40,365 nt of DNA from Anaerolineae bacterium (GTDB lineage Bacteria; Chloroflexota; Anaerolineae; Aggregatilineales; JAFGMM01). Shown here piece by piece: positions 1-9,600 of this stretch (position 1 is the stretch's first letter; each line of letters starts with the position of its first letter). Position numbers and translations under genes: made by a program. Under the pieces are notes generated by a model, which was not told the DNA's origin, searched no databases, and worked only from the letters and a program-made list of their open reading frames with translations. Location: the NCBI GenBank assembly GCA_016927535.1, contig JAFGMM010000019.1, positions 1 to 40,365 of the forward strand. Reading direction: 5' to 3'.

Positions 1-1
1 G

Positions 2-277
2 CACGGGCCGGGCGATATCGCGCCCATGACCCACGCCGCAAACGTTCACCTGGATATCGCCATCCCAAACTTCGGCGTGCAGGAGATGGTTTTCTTCCCG
101 GAGGCGGCGCAGGAAGTGATGCCGGGCGGCCCGGTGTTCAAAGACGGCTACCTGCACGTGAGCGACGCGCCGGGCCTGGGCACCGATGTCAACGAGGCCG
201 CCGCCGCGCGCTACCCGTACCGGCGCGCCTATCTGCCCACGGTGCGCCGCACCGACGGCAGCGTGCACGATTGGTAA
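2..277 (+). CDS. Mannonate dehydratase / RspA-type enolase superfamily protein, C-terminal fragment
   Basis: The reading frame is open from base 2, so the gene starts outside the window and only about 91 C-terminal residues are present. The fragment has HGPGDIAP, HAANVHLDIAIPNFGVQE, then DAPGLGTDVNE and YPYRRAYLPTVR, ending at a TAA after HDW. This order is typical of the C-terminal part of D-mannonate dehydratase and related sugar-acid dehydratases (RspA/ManD group) of the enolase superfamily, cytosolic enzymes that dehydrate aldonic acids such as D-mannonate in uronate catabolism. The catalytic lysine/tyrosine and most metal ligands lie upstream, so the exact substrate cannot be read. The gene is convergent with rtcA, with a long inverted repeat between the two stop codons. 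Confidence 0.85.
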   Translation, partial: HGPGDIAPMTHAANVHLDIAIPNFGVQEMVFFPEAAQEVMPGGPVFKDGYLHVSDAPGLGTDVNEAAAARYPYRRAYLPTVRRTDGSVHDW

Positions 278-306
278 CCGGACAACAGCCAGTCTGAGAC
301 CGGACT

Positions 307-372
307 CACCACAGAGACACAGAGCACACAGAGTCTTTCTAATCTCTCCGTGTCCTCTGCGTCTCTGTGGTG
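307..372. repeat. Long imperfect inverted repeat between convergent genes; copy A of a dispersed repeat
   Basis: Bases 307-333 and 346-372 are inverted repeats of 27 bases matching at 24 positions, with a 12-base loop. The arms are built from the word CACAGAG and begin CACCACAGAGACACAGAG. The element fills the gap between two convergent stop codons (277 and 386), so it could terminate transcription from both sides. There is no clear T-run, so it is not a classical intrinsic terminator. Single arms of the same family recur near 9831-9867 and 14049-14083. Confidence 0.75.
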
Positions 373-385
373 AATATCTTTATTT

Positions 386-1438
386 TCAACTCACGCCGGC
401 AATCTCCAGGCGGCCCGGCGCGCCGGCCTTCCCGCTCAGCGCGACGCCGGCGGCGACGAACTGCTGCACGACGTGGATATTGGTCGTCAGGTGCAGAGTC
501 ACCTCCGGCGTGGTGATGACCGACCGCCCCGCCGCCAGCGCGCACGGCAAGACCAACTGGTCGGCGAGATGCTTATCGACGGCGGCGGCGCTGCGGTGGT
601 GCGCCAGCAGCGCATTACAAGCCTCCTCCGCTACCGCCTCCGACGCCTTGCCCTTCTTCCCCAGCGCCGAGAACCCCGCGCACCCGTTCGCGTAGCGCGC
701 CGTGAGGAAGATGCCCGCGCCGGGCGCCGGGCCGCGCGCCCGCAGCGGCGTGATATCCTGCGGTGCGTCCAGGCCGCGCAGCGCGCCGCGCGCCCGGTTC
801 ACCATGCGCTGCGGGATGTGCGCGGGCAGGTTGGTCACCGCCGCCACGCCCTCGATGCGCGCCAGCGGGCCGCGCGCCTCCAGGTCCAGCGCGGACAGCG
901 CCGCCGGCCCGTCGATCTCGACGCGCACCGCACCGCCGCCGCGCGGATACCAGCCCCAATCCAACACCTCGATTTCGACCGGCAGCCCCAAGGCCGGCAG
1001 GAAGACGGTCTGCAAGTAGTGCATCGGCGGGCTGAAAGGGACGTGCGTGCCGCCCTTGATCGTCAGAGTCGAGCGGCCCGCCGCCAGCGCCAGCGGCAGC
1101 AGCACGGTCTGGATGACCAGGCTCGTCGCGCCGGCGCTGCCGCGCCCCGCCACCGCGGAGACATCCCAGGTGTAGTCGCCCGGCGCGACCGGGCCGCCCG
1201 GCGTGAAGCGCACCCACTGCGAGCCGAGCTTGTCGCCGTGCACCTCGGCGCGGCAGATATCGGCGGCGGCGCGCACGCAGGTGAGATGCTGCGCCGCGAG
1301 GCCGGGCGTCTTGCGACCGGCGCGCAGGTTGGCGATCTCGACCGGCGTCTGAGTGATGCAGGCCAGCGCCAGCGCCGTCCGCAAGACCTGCCCGCCGCCC
1401 TCGCCGTATGAGCCGTCGATGGCTACCGGGTCGCTCAT
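386..1438 (-). CDS. rtcA: RNA 3'-terminal phosphate cyclase
   Basis: A 350-residue cytosolic protein matching RtcA in length (about 340) and motifs. RtcA converts RNA 3'-phosphate ends to 2',3'-cyclic phosphates using ATP. Visible signatures are the N-terminal YGEGGGQVLRTALALA (residues 11-26), the central WGWYPRGGGAV motif (about 161-171) and HLADQ at 290-294, whose histidine is the residue adenylated in the family. The ATG at 1438 is used because homology begins there with MSDPVAIDGSYGEGG; the frame stays open further upstream, but that part overlaps the preceding gene and resembles nothing. It starts one base after the stop of the membrane glycosyltransferase, so it is probably translationally coupled to a surface-polysaccharide operon, an unexpected context. 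No rtcB or rtcR is visible here. Confidence 0.93.
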   Translation of the reverse strand: MSDPVAIDGSYGEGGGQVLRTALALACITQTPVEIANLRAGRKTPGLAAQHLTCVRAAADICRAEVHGDKLGSQWVRFTPGGPVAPGDYTWDVSAVAGRGSAGATSLVIQTVLLPLALAAGRSTLTIKGGTHVPFSPPMHYLQTVFLPALGLPVEIEVLDWGWYPRGGGAVRVEIDGPAALSALDLEARGPLARIEGVAAVTNLPAHIPQRMVNRARGALRGLDAPQDITPLRARGPAPGAGIFLTARYANGCAGFSALGKKGKASEAVAEEACNALLAHHRSAAAVDKHLADQLVLPCALAAGRSVITTPEVTLHLTTNIHVVQQFVAAGVALSGKAGAPGRLEIAGVS

Positions 1439-1439
1439 T

Positions 1440-3518
1440 TCACTGCTCTTTGTCCCCGTCTGCGATGTAAATCTGGCGCAGGAACAAATGGTCGCCGCGC
1501 GGCTGCTCGTTGTCGAGCACCGACAGCCGCTCGCCGTCCGGGACGGTGTACAGTCCGATTGAGATGTCGTAATCGCCTTCGAGCATCGGCCTGGGCAGGT
1601 AGACCAGGCTGTACTGCACGAAAATATCGTCCGGCAAGAGGGTATCGACAATCGGGCTGAGTTGGTCGTTTTGCGCGATGGGCGCCGTGCCCTGTGGGTC
1701 GGAGAGTACATGCACGAACAGGCGCAGCCCTGAAGGCGCCTGGCCGTCCACGCGCCAGTAAGTAATGACCGGGATCGTGTCGCCGGGGTGGTAGACTTCT
1801 TCTTCCGACCCAATCTGGTAACCCACGAATGTCACGTTGCCGCCGAAGCGCACCGGGAGCTGCACCGGGCCGGGGCCGCCCGGTGATTCCGGCGCGAAGC
1901 CGGCCGGCGCAGTCGTGATGAAGCTCCCCAGCAGGTCATGCAGCGGCGTCTCAACACCGACCTCGAACACCGAGCGCGGCGGCAGGCCGGGGAAGTCCAG
2001 CGGCTTCGCATCGCCCAGCCACACGCCTAGCTCTGCCGGGAGCAGAGCCGGGCCGTCCGTATAGGTGAAAGCGATGCGCTGCGACTTTCCCCCGTCGGCG
2101 AGCACCAGGCTGTTACGGCAGTCGGCGTAGCGCAGCGGCAGGTCGTCCTGGTGCAGCATGAAGCGCAGAATCTCCCGGTCGGAGAGCACTTTGGGATCGT
2201 ACACGGTCAGCGAAGGCGAGCATATCGTGGTGGGGATGGTCCTGGCGGTGGCGTCGAGCGACGGCGCGAGGCGGCCCAGATTGGCGCGGTAGGCGACGAA
2301 CACATCTTCCCGGCCGGCCCAGATGACCTGCATCTTGTGCCAGGTCAGGCCGGCGCCGGCGATAAACAGCGCGGCGACGATGGCAAACACGCCGGCCGCC
2401 GTCAGGTTGGTGCGCGCGCCGCTCCAGCGGTCGCTTCGTGTCAAAAATTGGATCACGTAATCCATACCCAGCCCGGCGACCAGGTAAAGCGCCGGCAGCG
2501 CAATCGTAAGCCGGGTAAAATCCGGGCCGCCCGGCGCTATCGCGTGCGGCAGCAGCGCGACGAACACCATGATCGCTGCCAGCGCGTACCTGGGCTTGCG
2601 CACGTAGCGCACGGCCACGGCCAGCCCGACCAGGAAGGCGAACGCGCCGACCAGCCCGAAGATAGGGCTTCCCGGCAGATTGTGCGCGGGGTTCATATCG
2701 CCCTGCCAGAACAGGCCGCCGAGAGTGGCAGCGATGGAGTCGGGTAGAGCGCCGGGCAGCCGCGAGACGTAGTAGACGAGCGCGCTGGCGTCGCGCGCGC
2801 GCAGCGCCGAGACGCTAAACGGGACCGCGATGATAAACGTCGTCAGCAACGCAAACCCCACTGCGCCGCTCTGCCGGTACGCGATGCGCGGGTAGCGCAG
2901 GCCCAGGTAGACGCCGAAGAGCAGAAAGCCGGTCAGGATGGCGATGCCGGTCCAGTGCACGTAGAGCGCCATCCCCATGAGAATGCCCCCGGCGGTCATG
3001 CGGATGGCCGGCATCTGGTCGCCGGGACCGGTGGGGCGCAGCGTAAGGCCGCGCACCAGGTAATAGCCCGCCGCCGCCGCGAAGAGCGGCGCCAGCGTCT
3101 CCCGGCTGACCATGCGCGCCGTGTGGACCGGCCAGTAGCTTACCGCCATGCCGCCCAGCGCCAGCAGCGCCACCGACGGCCCGAACAACCGGCGCGCGAA
3201 GCCGTAGGTGAAGGCCATCGTCAGCGCGCCGGCGAAGACGCCGAGCAGCCGGTAGCCGTACAGCCCGTCGCCGATCAACCCGGTAAACACCACCAACACC
3301 GGGTAGTAGAATCCTTCGCGCGCGCCTTCCTCGTCGCCCACATCGTAGAATACGGTCACCTGGCCGGCGCGTACCCGGTTGGTGATGCGCAGTTCGGAAA
3401 GCTCGTAGTCGCTGAAGCCGGGCGGCGCGTCGAGCAGCCCGATGACGCGCAGCCCGACCGCGCACAGCATGATGAATACAAAGAGGGCTTTCTCGATTCG
3501 CGGCTTGATCGGTTTCAT
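1440..3518 (-). CDS. GT-39/ArnT-like multi-pass membrane glycosyltransferase
   Basis: A 692-residue membrane protein. The first hydrophobic segment is at about residues 10-30, followed by an acidic loop PGFSDYELSELR (about 33-44), where GT-C enzymes carry their catalytic Asp/Glu. About ten further hydrophobic segments extend to roughly residue 400, including GVFAGALTMAFTYGFARRLF and the SYWPVHTARMVSRETLAP loop characteristic of the PMT/ArnT (GT39/GT83) class. These enzymes transfer sugars from polyprenyl-phosphate donors on the outer face of the membrane. The last 280 or so residues are soluble and beta-rich (FGGNVTFVGYQIG, YWRVDGQAPSGLRLFVHVLS), a layout often seen in Chloroflexota family-39 proteins. 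It ends one base before rtcA and follows the secreted glycosidase by 24 bases. Acceptor and donor are unknown. Confidence 0.8.
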   Translation of the reverse strand: MKPIKPRIEKALFVFIMLCAVGLRVIGLLDAPPGFSDYELSELRITNRVRAGQVTVFYDVGDEEGAREGFYYPVLVVFTGLIGDGLYGYRLLGVFAGALTMAFTYGFARRLFGPSVALLALGGMAVSYWPVHTARMVSRETLAPLFAAAAGYYLVRGLTLRPTGPGDQMPAIRMTAGGILMGMALYVHWTGIAILTGFLLFGVYLGLRYPRIAYRQSGAVGFALLTTFIIAVPFSVSALRARDASALVYYVSRLPGALPDSIAATLGGLFWQGDMNPAHNLPGSPIFGLVGAFAFLVGLAVAVRYVRKPRYALAAIMVFVALLPHAIAPGGPDFTRLTIALPALYLVAGLGMDYVIQFLTRSDRWSGARTNLTAAGVFAIVAALFIAGAGLTWHKMQVIWAGREDVFVAYRANLGRLAPSLDATARTIPTTICSPSLTVYDPKVLSDREILRFMLHQDDLPLRYADCRNSLVLADGGKSQRIAFTYTDGPALLPAELGVWLGDAKPLDFPGLPPRSVFEVGVETPLHDLLGSFITTAPAGFAPESPGGPGPVQLPVRFGGNVTFVGYQIGSEEEVYHPGDTIPVITYWRVDGQAPSGLRLFVHVLSDPQGTAPIAQNDQLSPIVDTLLPDDIFVQYSLVYLPRPMLEGDYDISIGLYTVPDGERLSVLDNEQPRGDHLFLRQIYIADGDKEQ

Positions 3519-3542
3519 CTTATTTCGCCGGGGTGAGCGTGG

Positions 3543-4751
3543 TTACTCCTCGCCTCCCGATGATACCGCAGATTGCCGGGGTAAGCTCAGCTTTGGCATC
3601 GCCGCCAGCCGGTCATAAGCCGGCCGTACCAATGTCTCCGGGTAGCCGGGCAGCGTGATCGCCCACCACCACTCCTCGTTTTCTTCGGTCCAGAATGGGT
3701 TGGCGACATAGATCGTGCACACCGGCCCGATCCAGGGCTGCCAGTGCTCCGCCGCGTATTGGTAGGCGCGCGCCAGGTAGTCGGCCTGGGTTTGTTCGTC
3801 TACCGCCATCCAACTATAGGTTGGGTGAACCTGGTCGGTGGTCCAGCCCACCTCCAGCAGCGCGATTTGCTTGTGCGCGTCGCCGTGCTGCACCATGATG
3901 ACGCGAATCTCCTCGACGTGGCGGAACGCGCGCCAGCTATGCCCATCGACGATGCTGCCGGGCGGCGTCTCCGGCGGCAGGCCGTAGCCGCCGGTATGCA
4001 CGCCCAATACATCGAAGTATGACCCCGCGCCGGCATCGTACATCTGCCGGACGAACAGCGCGTCGGGGATGACCGCTTCGTTATGCGTGCCGGTGGGCGC
4101 GAGGCCCGCCGAAATCACGATGGCGTCCGGGTCGCTGCGCTTGATGCCCGTATAACAGGCGCGCAGCAGCGCGGTGTACTCGGCGGCGTTGGGCGAGTGC
4201 TCGACCTCCGGCGTATACCAGTTGTCGCCCCACTCGCGCGCCAGGTTCGGCTCGTTCCACACCTGGTAGGCTTCGATGCGGCCCCGGTAGCGCGCCGCCA
4301 GCGCCGCGCAGAAGTTCTCGAAGGTCGCCAGGTCCGCCGGGGGCGCGCTGTCGAGCGGGGTCGCACCGCCGTCGGCTTGCGTCCAGAAGGGCTGCGCGCC
4401 GATCCGCCCGATGATCTTCAACCCCAGCTTCTCAATGTCTTCAACCATCGCGTCGGTGCGCACCCAGTCGAAGACGCTGGGCGTGTAGGGGTAGGTCTCG
4501 ATCTCGCGCCATGACAGCTCGGTCTTGACATGCGTAAAACCCATGTCCTTGATGAGTTTCAGGTCACGGCGGCGGATATCGTAATCCCAGTAGAAGAAGC
4601 CCTGCACCGCGTAGGTCGGCGAATCGAAGCGCTGCACGACCGGCGAAGGCAGCGGCGGCGGGTCGGCGGCGGCCAGCACCCACGCGAACAGCAGACCCAC
4701 GAGCGCGATAAGCAAGGCGATGCGAGGCCAGGAAGTCGGGTTACCGGTCAT
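3543..4751 (-). CDS. Membrane-anchored clan GH-A glycoside hydrolase (GH39/GH5-like)
   Basis: A 402-residue protein with a signal peptide or signal anchor at about residues 10-28 (IALLIALVGLLFAWVLAAA), then a TIM-barrel glycosidase. Clan GH-A landmarks are AYQVWNEPNLAREW, with the probable acid/base Glu167 after Asn166, and IALLEVGWTTD, with the probable nucleophile Glu300 at the end of strand 7. It should act outside the membrane on a beta-linked polysaccharide; the substrate cannot be told. It is one of four clan GH-A proteins in the 3.5-13.1 kb block but is the most divergent and lacks SH3b or Pro/Thr-rich segments. The start has no good Shine-Dalgarno and lies 6 bases after the nucleotidyltransferase stop, so coupling is likely. 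Confidence 0.8.
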   Translation of the reverse strand: MTGNPTSWPRIALLIALVGLLFAWVLAAADPPPLPSPVVQRFDSPTYAVQGFFYWDYDIRRRDLKLIKDMGFTHVKTELSWREIETYPYTPSVFDWVRTDAMVEDIEKLGLKIIGRIGAQPFWTQADGGATPLDSAPPADLATFENFCAALAARYRGRIEAYQVWNEPNLAREWGDNWYTPEVEHSPNAAEYTALLRACYTGIKRSDPDAIVISAGLAPTGTHNEAVIPDALFVRQMYDAGAGSYFDVLGVHTGGYGLPPETPPGSIVDGHSWRAFRHVEEIRVIMVQHGDAHKQIALLEVGWTTDQVHPTYSWMAVDEQTQADYLARAYQYAAEHWQPWIGPVCTIYVANPFWTEENEEWWWAITLPGYPETLVRPAYDRLAAMPKLSLPRQSAVSSGGEE

Positions 4752-4757
4752 GCAGTG

Positions 4758-5237
4758 TCAGGGTTGGTCTTTCTCGATATACTGCCGGATCAGTTGCGCT
4801 TTCTCGGTCCGGCCCAGTTCCAGATAAGCCCGGTATTCGTACTCCAGCGGGAGCACCGGGATTTGCATATCTTCCAGGACGGCGAACATTGCCAGCGCGC
4901 CCAGGTCGGCAGGCGACGTCCAGCCGCTCTTCTCCAGGCGGTGCTGGATGTCGCCCATAATCTCGACCCGGATACCGTCGATCATCACCTTGCCGAAGTG
5001 CGAGCGAATCTGCTCGGTGGACGAGTACGACACCGGCTTCTCGACGAACGGGGCCAGGCGCTTTTCGATCTCGTAAGCGCCCGCCGCGTCGGTCTGGATG
5101 TCGATGTCGCCCGGCGTCAGCGGGAGACCGCGCAGCGCAAGCCCCATGCTCCCGGTGAGCACCCACTTAACGCCGCCGCCTTGCAGCGCTTCATAGACCC
5201 GGCGCAAGACCTGCCGGTGCTTCGGTGGAATCGGCAT
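4758..5237 (-). CDS. Small nucleotidyltransferase-fold protein (MNT/AbiEii-like)
   Basis: A 159-residue cytosolic protein. VLTGSMGLALRG (about 27-37) followed by PGDIDIQTD (about 42-50) is the GS...DxD signature of the DNA polymerase-beta-type nucleotidyltransferase fold, with the metal-binding pair probably Asp44 and Asp46. A third acidic strand, GIRVEIMGDIQ, follows near 90. The family includes minimal nucleotidyltransferases, AbiEii-like toxins and aminoglycoside-modifying enzymes. No partner antitoxin (HEPN/MntA-type or AbiEi) adjoins it: both neighbours are secreted glycosidases, with gaps of 6-7 bases. A role in modifying a sugar, lipid or tRNA substrate is possible but unsupported. The ATG at 5237 is the only start compatible with the gap to the upstream gene. 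Confidence 0.65.
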   Translation of the reverse strand: MPIPPKHRQVLRRVYEALQGGGVKWVLTGSMGLALRGLPLTPGDIDIQTDAAGAYEIEKRLAPFVEKPVSYSSTEQIRSHFGKVMIDGIRVEIMGDIQHRLEKSGWTSPADLGALAMFAVLEDMQIPVLPLEYEYRAYLELGRTEKAQLIRQYIEKDQP

Positions 5238-5244
5238 GTAAACG

Positions 5245-6615
5245 TCAATCCTTCGGCATCTGCGCCAGCGCGTCGAACGCCGGGCGCGGCATCCCTTGCA
5301 GGTCTAGCACGCTGTACGGCGCGTTGTCGTTGGTGGGGTCGCCGGACTGTGGGCCATAGTTCAGGTTCCACAGGAAAGCGATCCACGCGCCGTCCCAATC
5401 GGCGAGCCACTGGAACGCCTGCACGATCCACCCGGCCTGCTCCTCCAGCGTATTATCGCGCGTGAACTCGAAGCCCTGCGGGAAGTCGTCCATATCCTCG
5501 ACCGTGGGCCAGCCAAACTCGGTGATGCAGAGCTTCTGCGCGCCGCCGGCGTTGACGATGGCGCTGTAGTAGTATTCGAGCGTCGAGCGGAAGCTCCACG
5601 AGTGGTTAAGGTTGGTCCACGGGCCGGTGAAATACTGGGCCTGCGGTCCCATCGTCGAAGGGTCATCCCACACCGCATCGGGCGGGATGTTATAGCCGTT
5701 GTGGTGCGCGCCCACGCAGTCGGCATAGCTGAGCAGACCGGCGTCGATCAATTGGTCGAAATAAACAAAGTCGTCGCGCGCAGTCTCATCGTTCCAGCCG
5801 GTCGGCGAGAGCGCGCCGCTGATGACGATCACGCCGGGATCGACCGCGTGGATGGCGCGCTCGGCGACGCCGAGAAGCTCCACATAGCGCGCCGCGCTGA
5901 GGCCCTGCGGGTCGCTCCATTCGCGGTCGATGTTCTGTTCGTTCCACACCTCAACCGCGTGCACCTGGCCGGGGTAGCGCTCCAGGATGGCGACGATAAA
6001 GTCGGCGTAGTCCTGGAAGTCGGCCGGCGGACCGTGCTTGCTCAGGTCAGCGCCGGCGGGCCGCGCCCATTCCGGCGCGGTGACCACGCTCAGCATCAGC
6101 TTGATGCCGTGTTTGCTCGCGGCCGGCACCACCAAATCCAGCACCGAAAAGTCGATCTTATCTTGTTCCGGCTGCAAGACCTCCCAGCGAATCTGCTGCT
6201 TGACCCACTTCAAGCCCAGCTTGCTAGACACCATCTCGTACCAGTAGTCTTGCAGGTCGTAGTTCTCCTGCACCTGGATACCGTAGCCAAAGCTTTTGTC
6301 TTGCACCGGCAGTAGAGTCGGCGCGGCGGTGGGCGGTTCGGAGACGGCCTCCTGAGTGGGCGCTTGGGTGACGATGGGCGGCCCACCTTGCGCCGATGGC
6401 AGGGTAGGGAGCAGAGTCGCGGTGGCCGGGACCGGGGTCGCGCTGGGCGCGGCGGCCACCATTGCCGCCAGCCGGGGGTCGCCGCTGGCAAAGTAAATGG
6501 CGACGAAGGCGCAAGCACCTACCAGCAGGGTGAGGCCCATCCAGACGACGATGAAAACGCTGACTTGGCGGCGCGCTCGGTGCTTGGGGGGGTGTGACAA
6601 GGTTTGTGTGTTCAT
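5245..6615 (-). CDS. Membrane-anchored clan GH-A glycoside hydrolase with Thr/Pro linker
   Basis: From the ATG at 6615 the protein has 456 residues: a basic cytosolic tail (KHRARR), one transmembrane anchor (about 18-42), a low-complexity Ala/Pro/Thr linker (about 52-103) and a TIM-barrel glycosidase. VHAVEVWNEQNIDREW carries the predicted acid/base Glu226 and KLCITEFGWPT the predicted nucleophile Glu366. The barrel resembles the C-terminal domains of the next two proteins (shared WNEQNIDREW, VIVISGALSPTG, GAHHNGYNIPP-like). An alternative GTG at 6630 lies directly against the AGGAG motif, too close for initiation, whereas the ATG at 6615 is 14 bases away; the start is therefore uncertain. 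It likely hydrolyses or transglycosylates an extracellular polysaccharide. Confidence 0.8.
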   Translation of the reverse strand: MNTQTLSHPPKHRARRQVSVFIVVWMGLTLLVGACAFVAIYFASGDPRLAAMVAAAPSATPVPATATLLPTLPSAQGGPPIVTQAPTQEAVSEPPTAAPTLLPVQDKSFGYGIQVQENYDLQDYWYEMVSSKLGLKWVKQQIRWEVLQPEQDKIDFSVLDLVVPAASKHGIKLMLSVVTAPEWARPAGADLSKHGPPADFQDYADFIVAILERYPGQVHAVEVWNEQNIDREWSDPQGLSAARYVELLGVAERAIHAVDPGVIVISGALSPTGWNDETARDDFVYFDQLIDAGLLSYADCVGAHHNGYNIPPDAVWDDPSTMGPQAQYFTGPWTNLNHSWSFRSTLEYYYSAIVNAGGAQKLCITEFGWPTVEDMDDFPQGFEFTRDNTLEEQAGWIVQAFQWLADWDGAWIAFLWNLNYGPQSGDPTNDNAPYSVLDLQGMPRPAFDALAQMPKD

Positions 6616-6657
6616 TTTGGCTGTGTTCACTCCTCTTGCTTCGTTGTCTATCAGTTA

Positions 6658-9600
6658 TCAGCGCGCTGCGGCCAGGGTATCGCAGGCCGGGCACGAGCCG
6701 TCGGGCCGGATGATCGCATAGCCGGCCATCGGGTCGGCGCCGTAGTTCGAGAAATTGACGTTCCAGACGATCATCAGGCGCACGCCGTGCTGCGAAGCGT
6801 ACACTGCCGCGCCGGCCAGCCACGCCGCCTGTTCTGCAACCGTGTTATCGGCGGCCCAGGCGAACCATTCCGAGAGCGGGCCGTAGCCCTCCGGCGTGAG
6901 ATAGCCCAACTCGGTGAAGCAGATCGGCTTACCCAACCGGCTGTAGACCTGGATCATGGTGGGCAGGTAGCGCGAATAGTGGTTGTCGCTGGGGTGCCCG
7001 GAGGTCGCCGTGGGCGGGACGATACCCTCGTTGTAGTGCGCACCCGTGCAGTCCATGTAAGCCGCCGCACCCGCTGCTACCATACCGTCCAGGTAGTGGT
7101 CATCGTTCCAGGCTTTCTCCAGTCCCAAGAAGCTCTCCGCGCCGTTGGGCGAAAGCGCCCCGCTGATGACCATCACGCCGCCGTTGACGCCCTTGATGGT
7201 GTTGTAGCCGGCGGCGAGCATGCGCGTGTAGCCGGCCGGGTCGATCTGGCCCTGCGGCCACTCGCGGTCGATGTTCTGTTCGTTCCAGACTTCGATGGCG
7301 TCCGGCCCCAGCGCCGCGACCTGCCCCAGGTAGGCGGCGAACTGCGGGATGTAGGCGTCAAGCCCGACGGCGGCGATTTGGTTGGGGTCGCCCACGATGC
7401 CGAGCAGAATCTTGAAGCCCGCGCCGTGCGCCGTCTGGATGGGGCCGGCGGCATTGCCCGGCCCGTCGCCCAGGTTGTAGCGCACCTGCACTTTTGCCCA
7501 GGTCATGCCGGCGCGCTGCATATATCCCACATGGCCGAAGTGCGCCACGTGTCCGCCGTATTCGAAGCCGCCGGCCATGCTGCCGGACGGCACGACCGGC
7601 GCCGGGTTCGAGCCGCCGCCCGTGTCACCGCCGGTATTCGCCGGGGGCACGTACTGCGCGACCGGGGCCGGCGTGGGTGTGGGGGTCGGCGTGGGGGTCG
7701 GCGTCGGCTCGAAGACCGGCACCATCACCTCGCCGCGCCCGCCGCTGAGGTCGCCTTGCAGCGCGGCAACGATGCGGAAGTCGCCCTCTTGCTCGGTGGT
7801 CCACACGAAGGGCGTCGCCAGGCCCGCCACCGATTCGGCGACGACCTCGCCGCTGCCCTTGCGCACGGTCCAGCGCACCGCCAGCGGGTTAGCGCCCGCC
7901 TCCGGGGCGACCCTTGCCTGGTACTGCACCAGCACGTTAGTCACATCGCCCAGGTTACCCGCGCTCAGCAGGTCCAGCACCGCCGCGCCGCCCAGTTTGA
8001 ACGAAAGCGTGTTTTCCAGCCGGTCGTGCAGCACGCGCGGCGTGGTAAGCCAGGTGCGCACGCCGCCGCTCTCGATGTAAGCGACGCCGGCCTCCTCGCC
8101 GCTGCCGCCGGGCGCAGGGTTAAGCGCGGCTTCGATGGTCGTGCCGGGCAGGAAATAGCTCTCGTCGCCCGGATCGGAAAGCAGACTAACCGTACCGATG
8201 GTGTCTACCGCGCTTTCGTAAGAAACCGGGGTGAACTGGTCGCCGACTTGCTGCACGCTCAGGGAAGTCAACGCGGTGAGAATCTTGTAGCGGTCGATTT
8301 GGTCCACGGCCCAGCGCAGCATCGTTTCAACCGCGCCGCCGGATGCGTAGCCAGCGGGATTGTCGGGCAGCACGATCACGACCATATCGGCGGCCCGCCC
8401 CAGCTTGGGCCAGTCGCAGACGCCGGTCTGCCAGGTCGGGCCGTCCTGCTGCGCCGCCGGCATAAATACCGCCAGCCGCCGCCCCTCGGCGTTGAGCTGC
8501 TGCCCCAACTGGGTAATAAAGAGGCTGAAGATATCTTTGTAGTCCTCCGGCAGCCCGCGATAGTCAATCGCCACGCCGTCGTAATTGCCGCTGGCGGCGA
8601 ACGTGCACAGTTCTTCGATGTGCTTTTCGCGCGTCGCGTCCTGGCTGAGGATTTCGGCTACCGTGCGCGAGTCGATGATGTCGGGGTCGGCGAAGTTGCG
8701 CACGACCGGGATCACCAGGTAGGCGGCGTCGGTCTGGAAGCCGGACGGCAGTTCGCCGGCCAACCCGCCGCCGCTCAAGGGCTGCACGCCGGCCGGGAAG
8801 ATCACGTTAAGCGCAAGCGCCGCCTCCGGCGTAACCTGCTGGCCGGGTTCGACCACGGTCGCGGTGAGCGGGGGCAGCGGGCGCGTCTTGAACACCGCCA
8901 GGCTTTGCGGCACGTAGTCCAGTTGGGCGCTTAGCCTGTCGCCCTCCTGCTGCGAAGGGACGAAGGTCCACGCTGCCTTGTCCACGTCCCAGGCGTAGAG
9001 GTCGGCGGCGTCGGCGTCGATGCCGGCCGGTGCGGGCACGTCGAGCGTGACGCGGGCCGGTGTGCTGCCGCGTGTGTCGATGACATAGAGCGGCCCCTCC
9101 AGGCCCAGGTAGCTGGGGATCGCGCCGTAAGCGCGCTGCCACTCGGCGCCGGCCTCGTGGATTTGGCCGGCGTCGTAGGCGCTGAGACTCACATCGAAGG
9201 TCTGGTCGGATGTGCTGATATCCGCCGAGAGGGTCAGGCCGCTGTCATGGGTGAGGGAGGGTGTGGCCGCGTCGAGCGACTGGTACTTCGCCCCGCTCGT
9301 CAGCCGCTCGATCAGCGAGAAAGGCGGCAGGAAAAGCACCGTCCCGCCCACGATGAGCGCGACCACGGCCAGGAAGACCACCGTGCTCAGGCAGCCGCCG
9401 CTTCGCCGTTTTTCGGGGCGCGGCTGCGACGGCAGCGCGCCGGTTTGGTAGGGTGCCTGCGAGGCCGGCGGCAGCAACGTGAGATGGCTCGTATCGAGCC
9501 GGGACGCCGGCGGCTGTGACGGCGGCGCCGGGGTCGGTCGGGACTTGAAAGCGCCAGAGTCCGTCGGCGCCGGGCTGGCGCCGGAGTCGTCGATGCTGTA

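Noticed and set aside
1439-1813. N-terminal extension of the rtcA frame
   Set aside because: The extension overlaps the membrane glycosyltransferase gene and shows no RtcA homology; the conserved N-terminus begins at the ATG at 1438.
4758-5237. Toxin-antitoxin module
   Set aside because: The nucleotidyltransferase has no adjacent HEPN, AbiEi-like or other small partner gene.
7670-7710. GT-rich repeat in the minus-strand gene as a regulatory or mobile repeat
   Set aside because: It encodes the in-frame Thr-Pro linker between domains, so it is explained by coding.
6604-8934. Plus-strand open frame of 776 codons
   Set aside because: It is antisense to the two glycosidase genes, its protein is rich in Arg, Gly and His without any recognisable motif, and high-GC third positions make such shadow frames common here.
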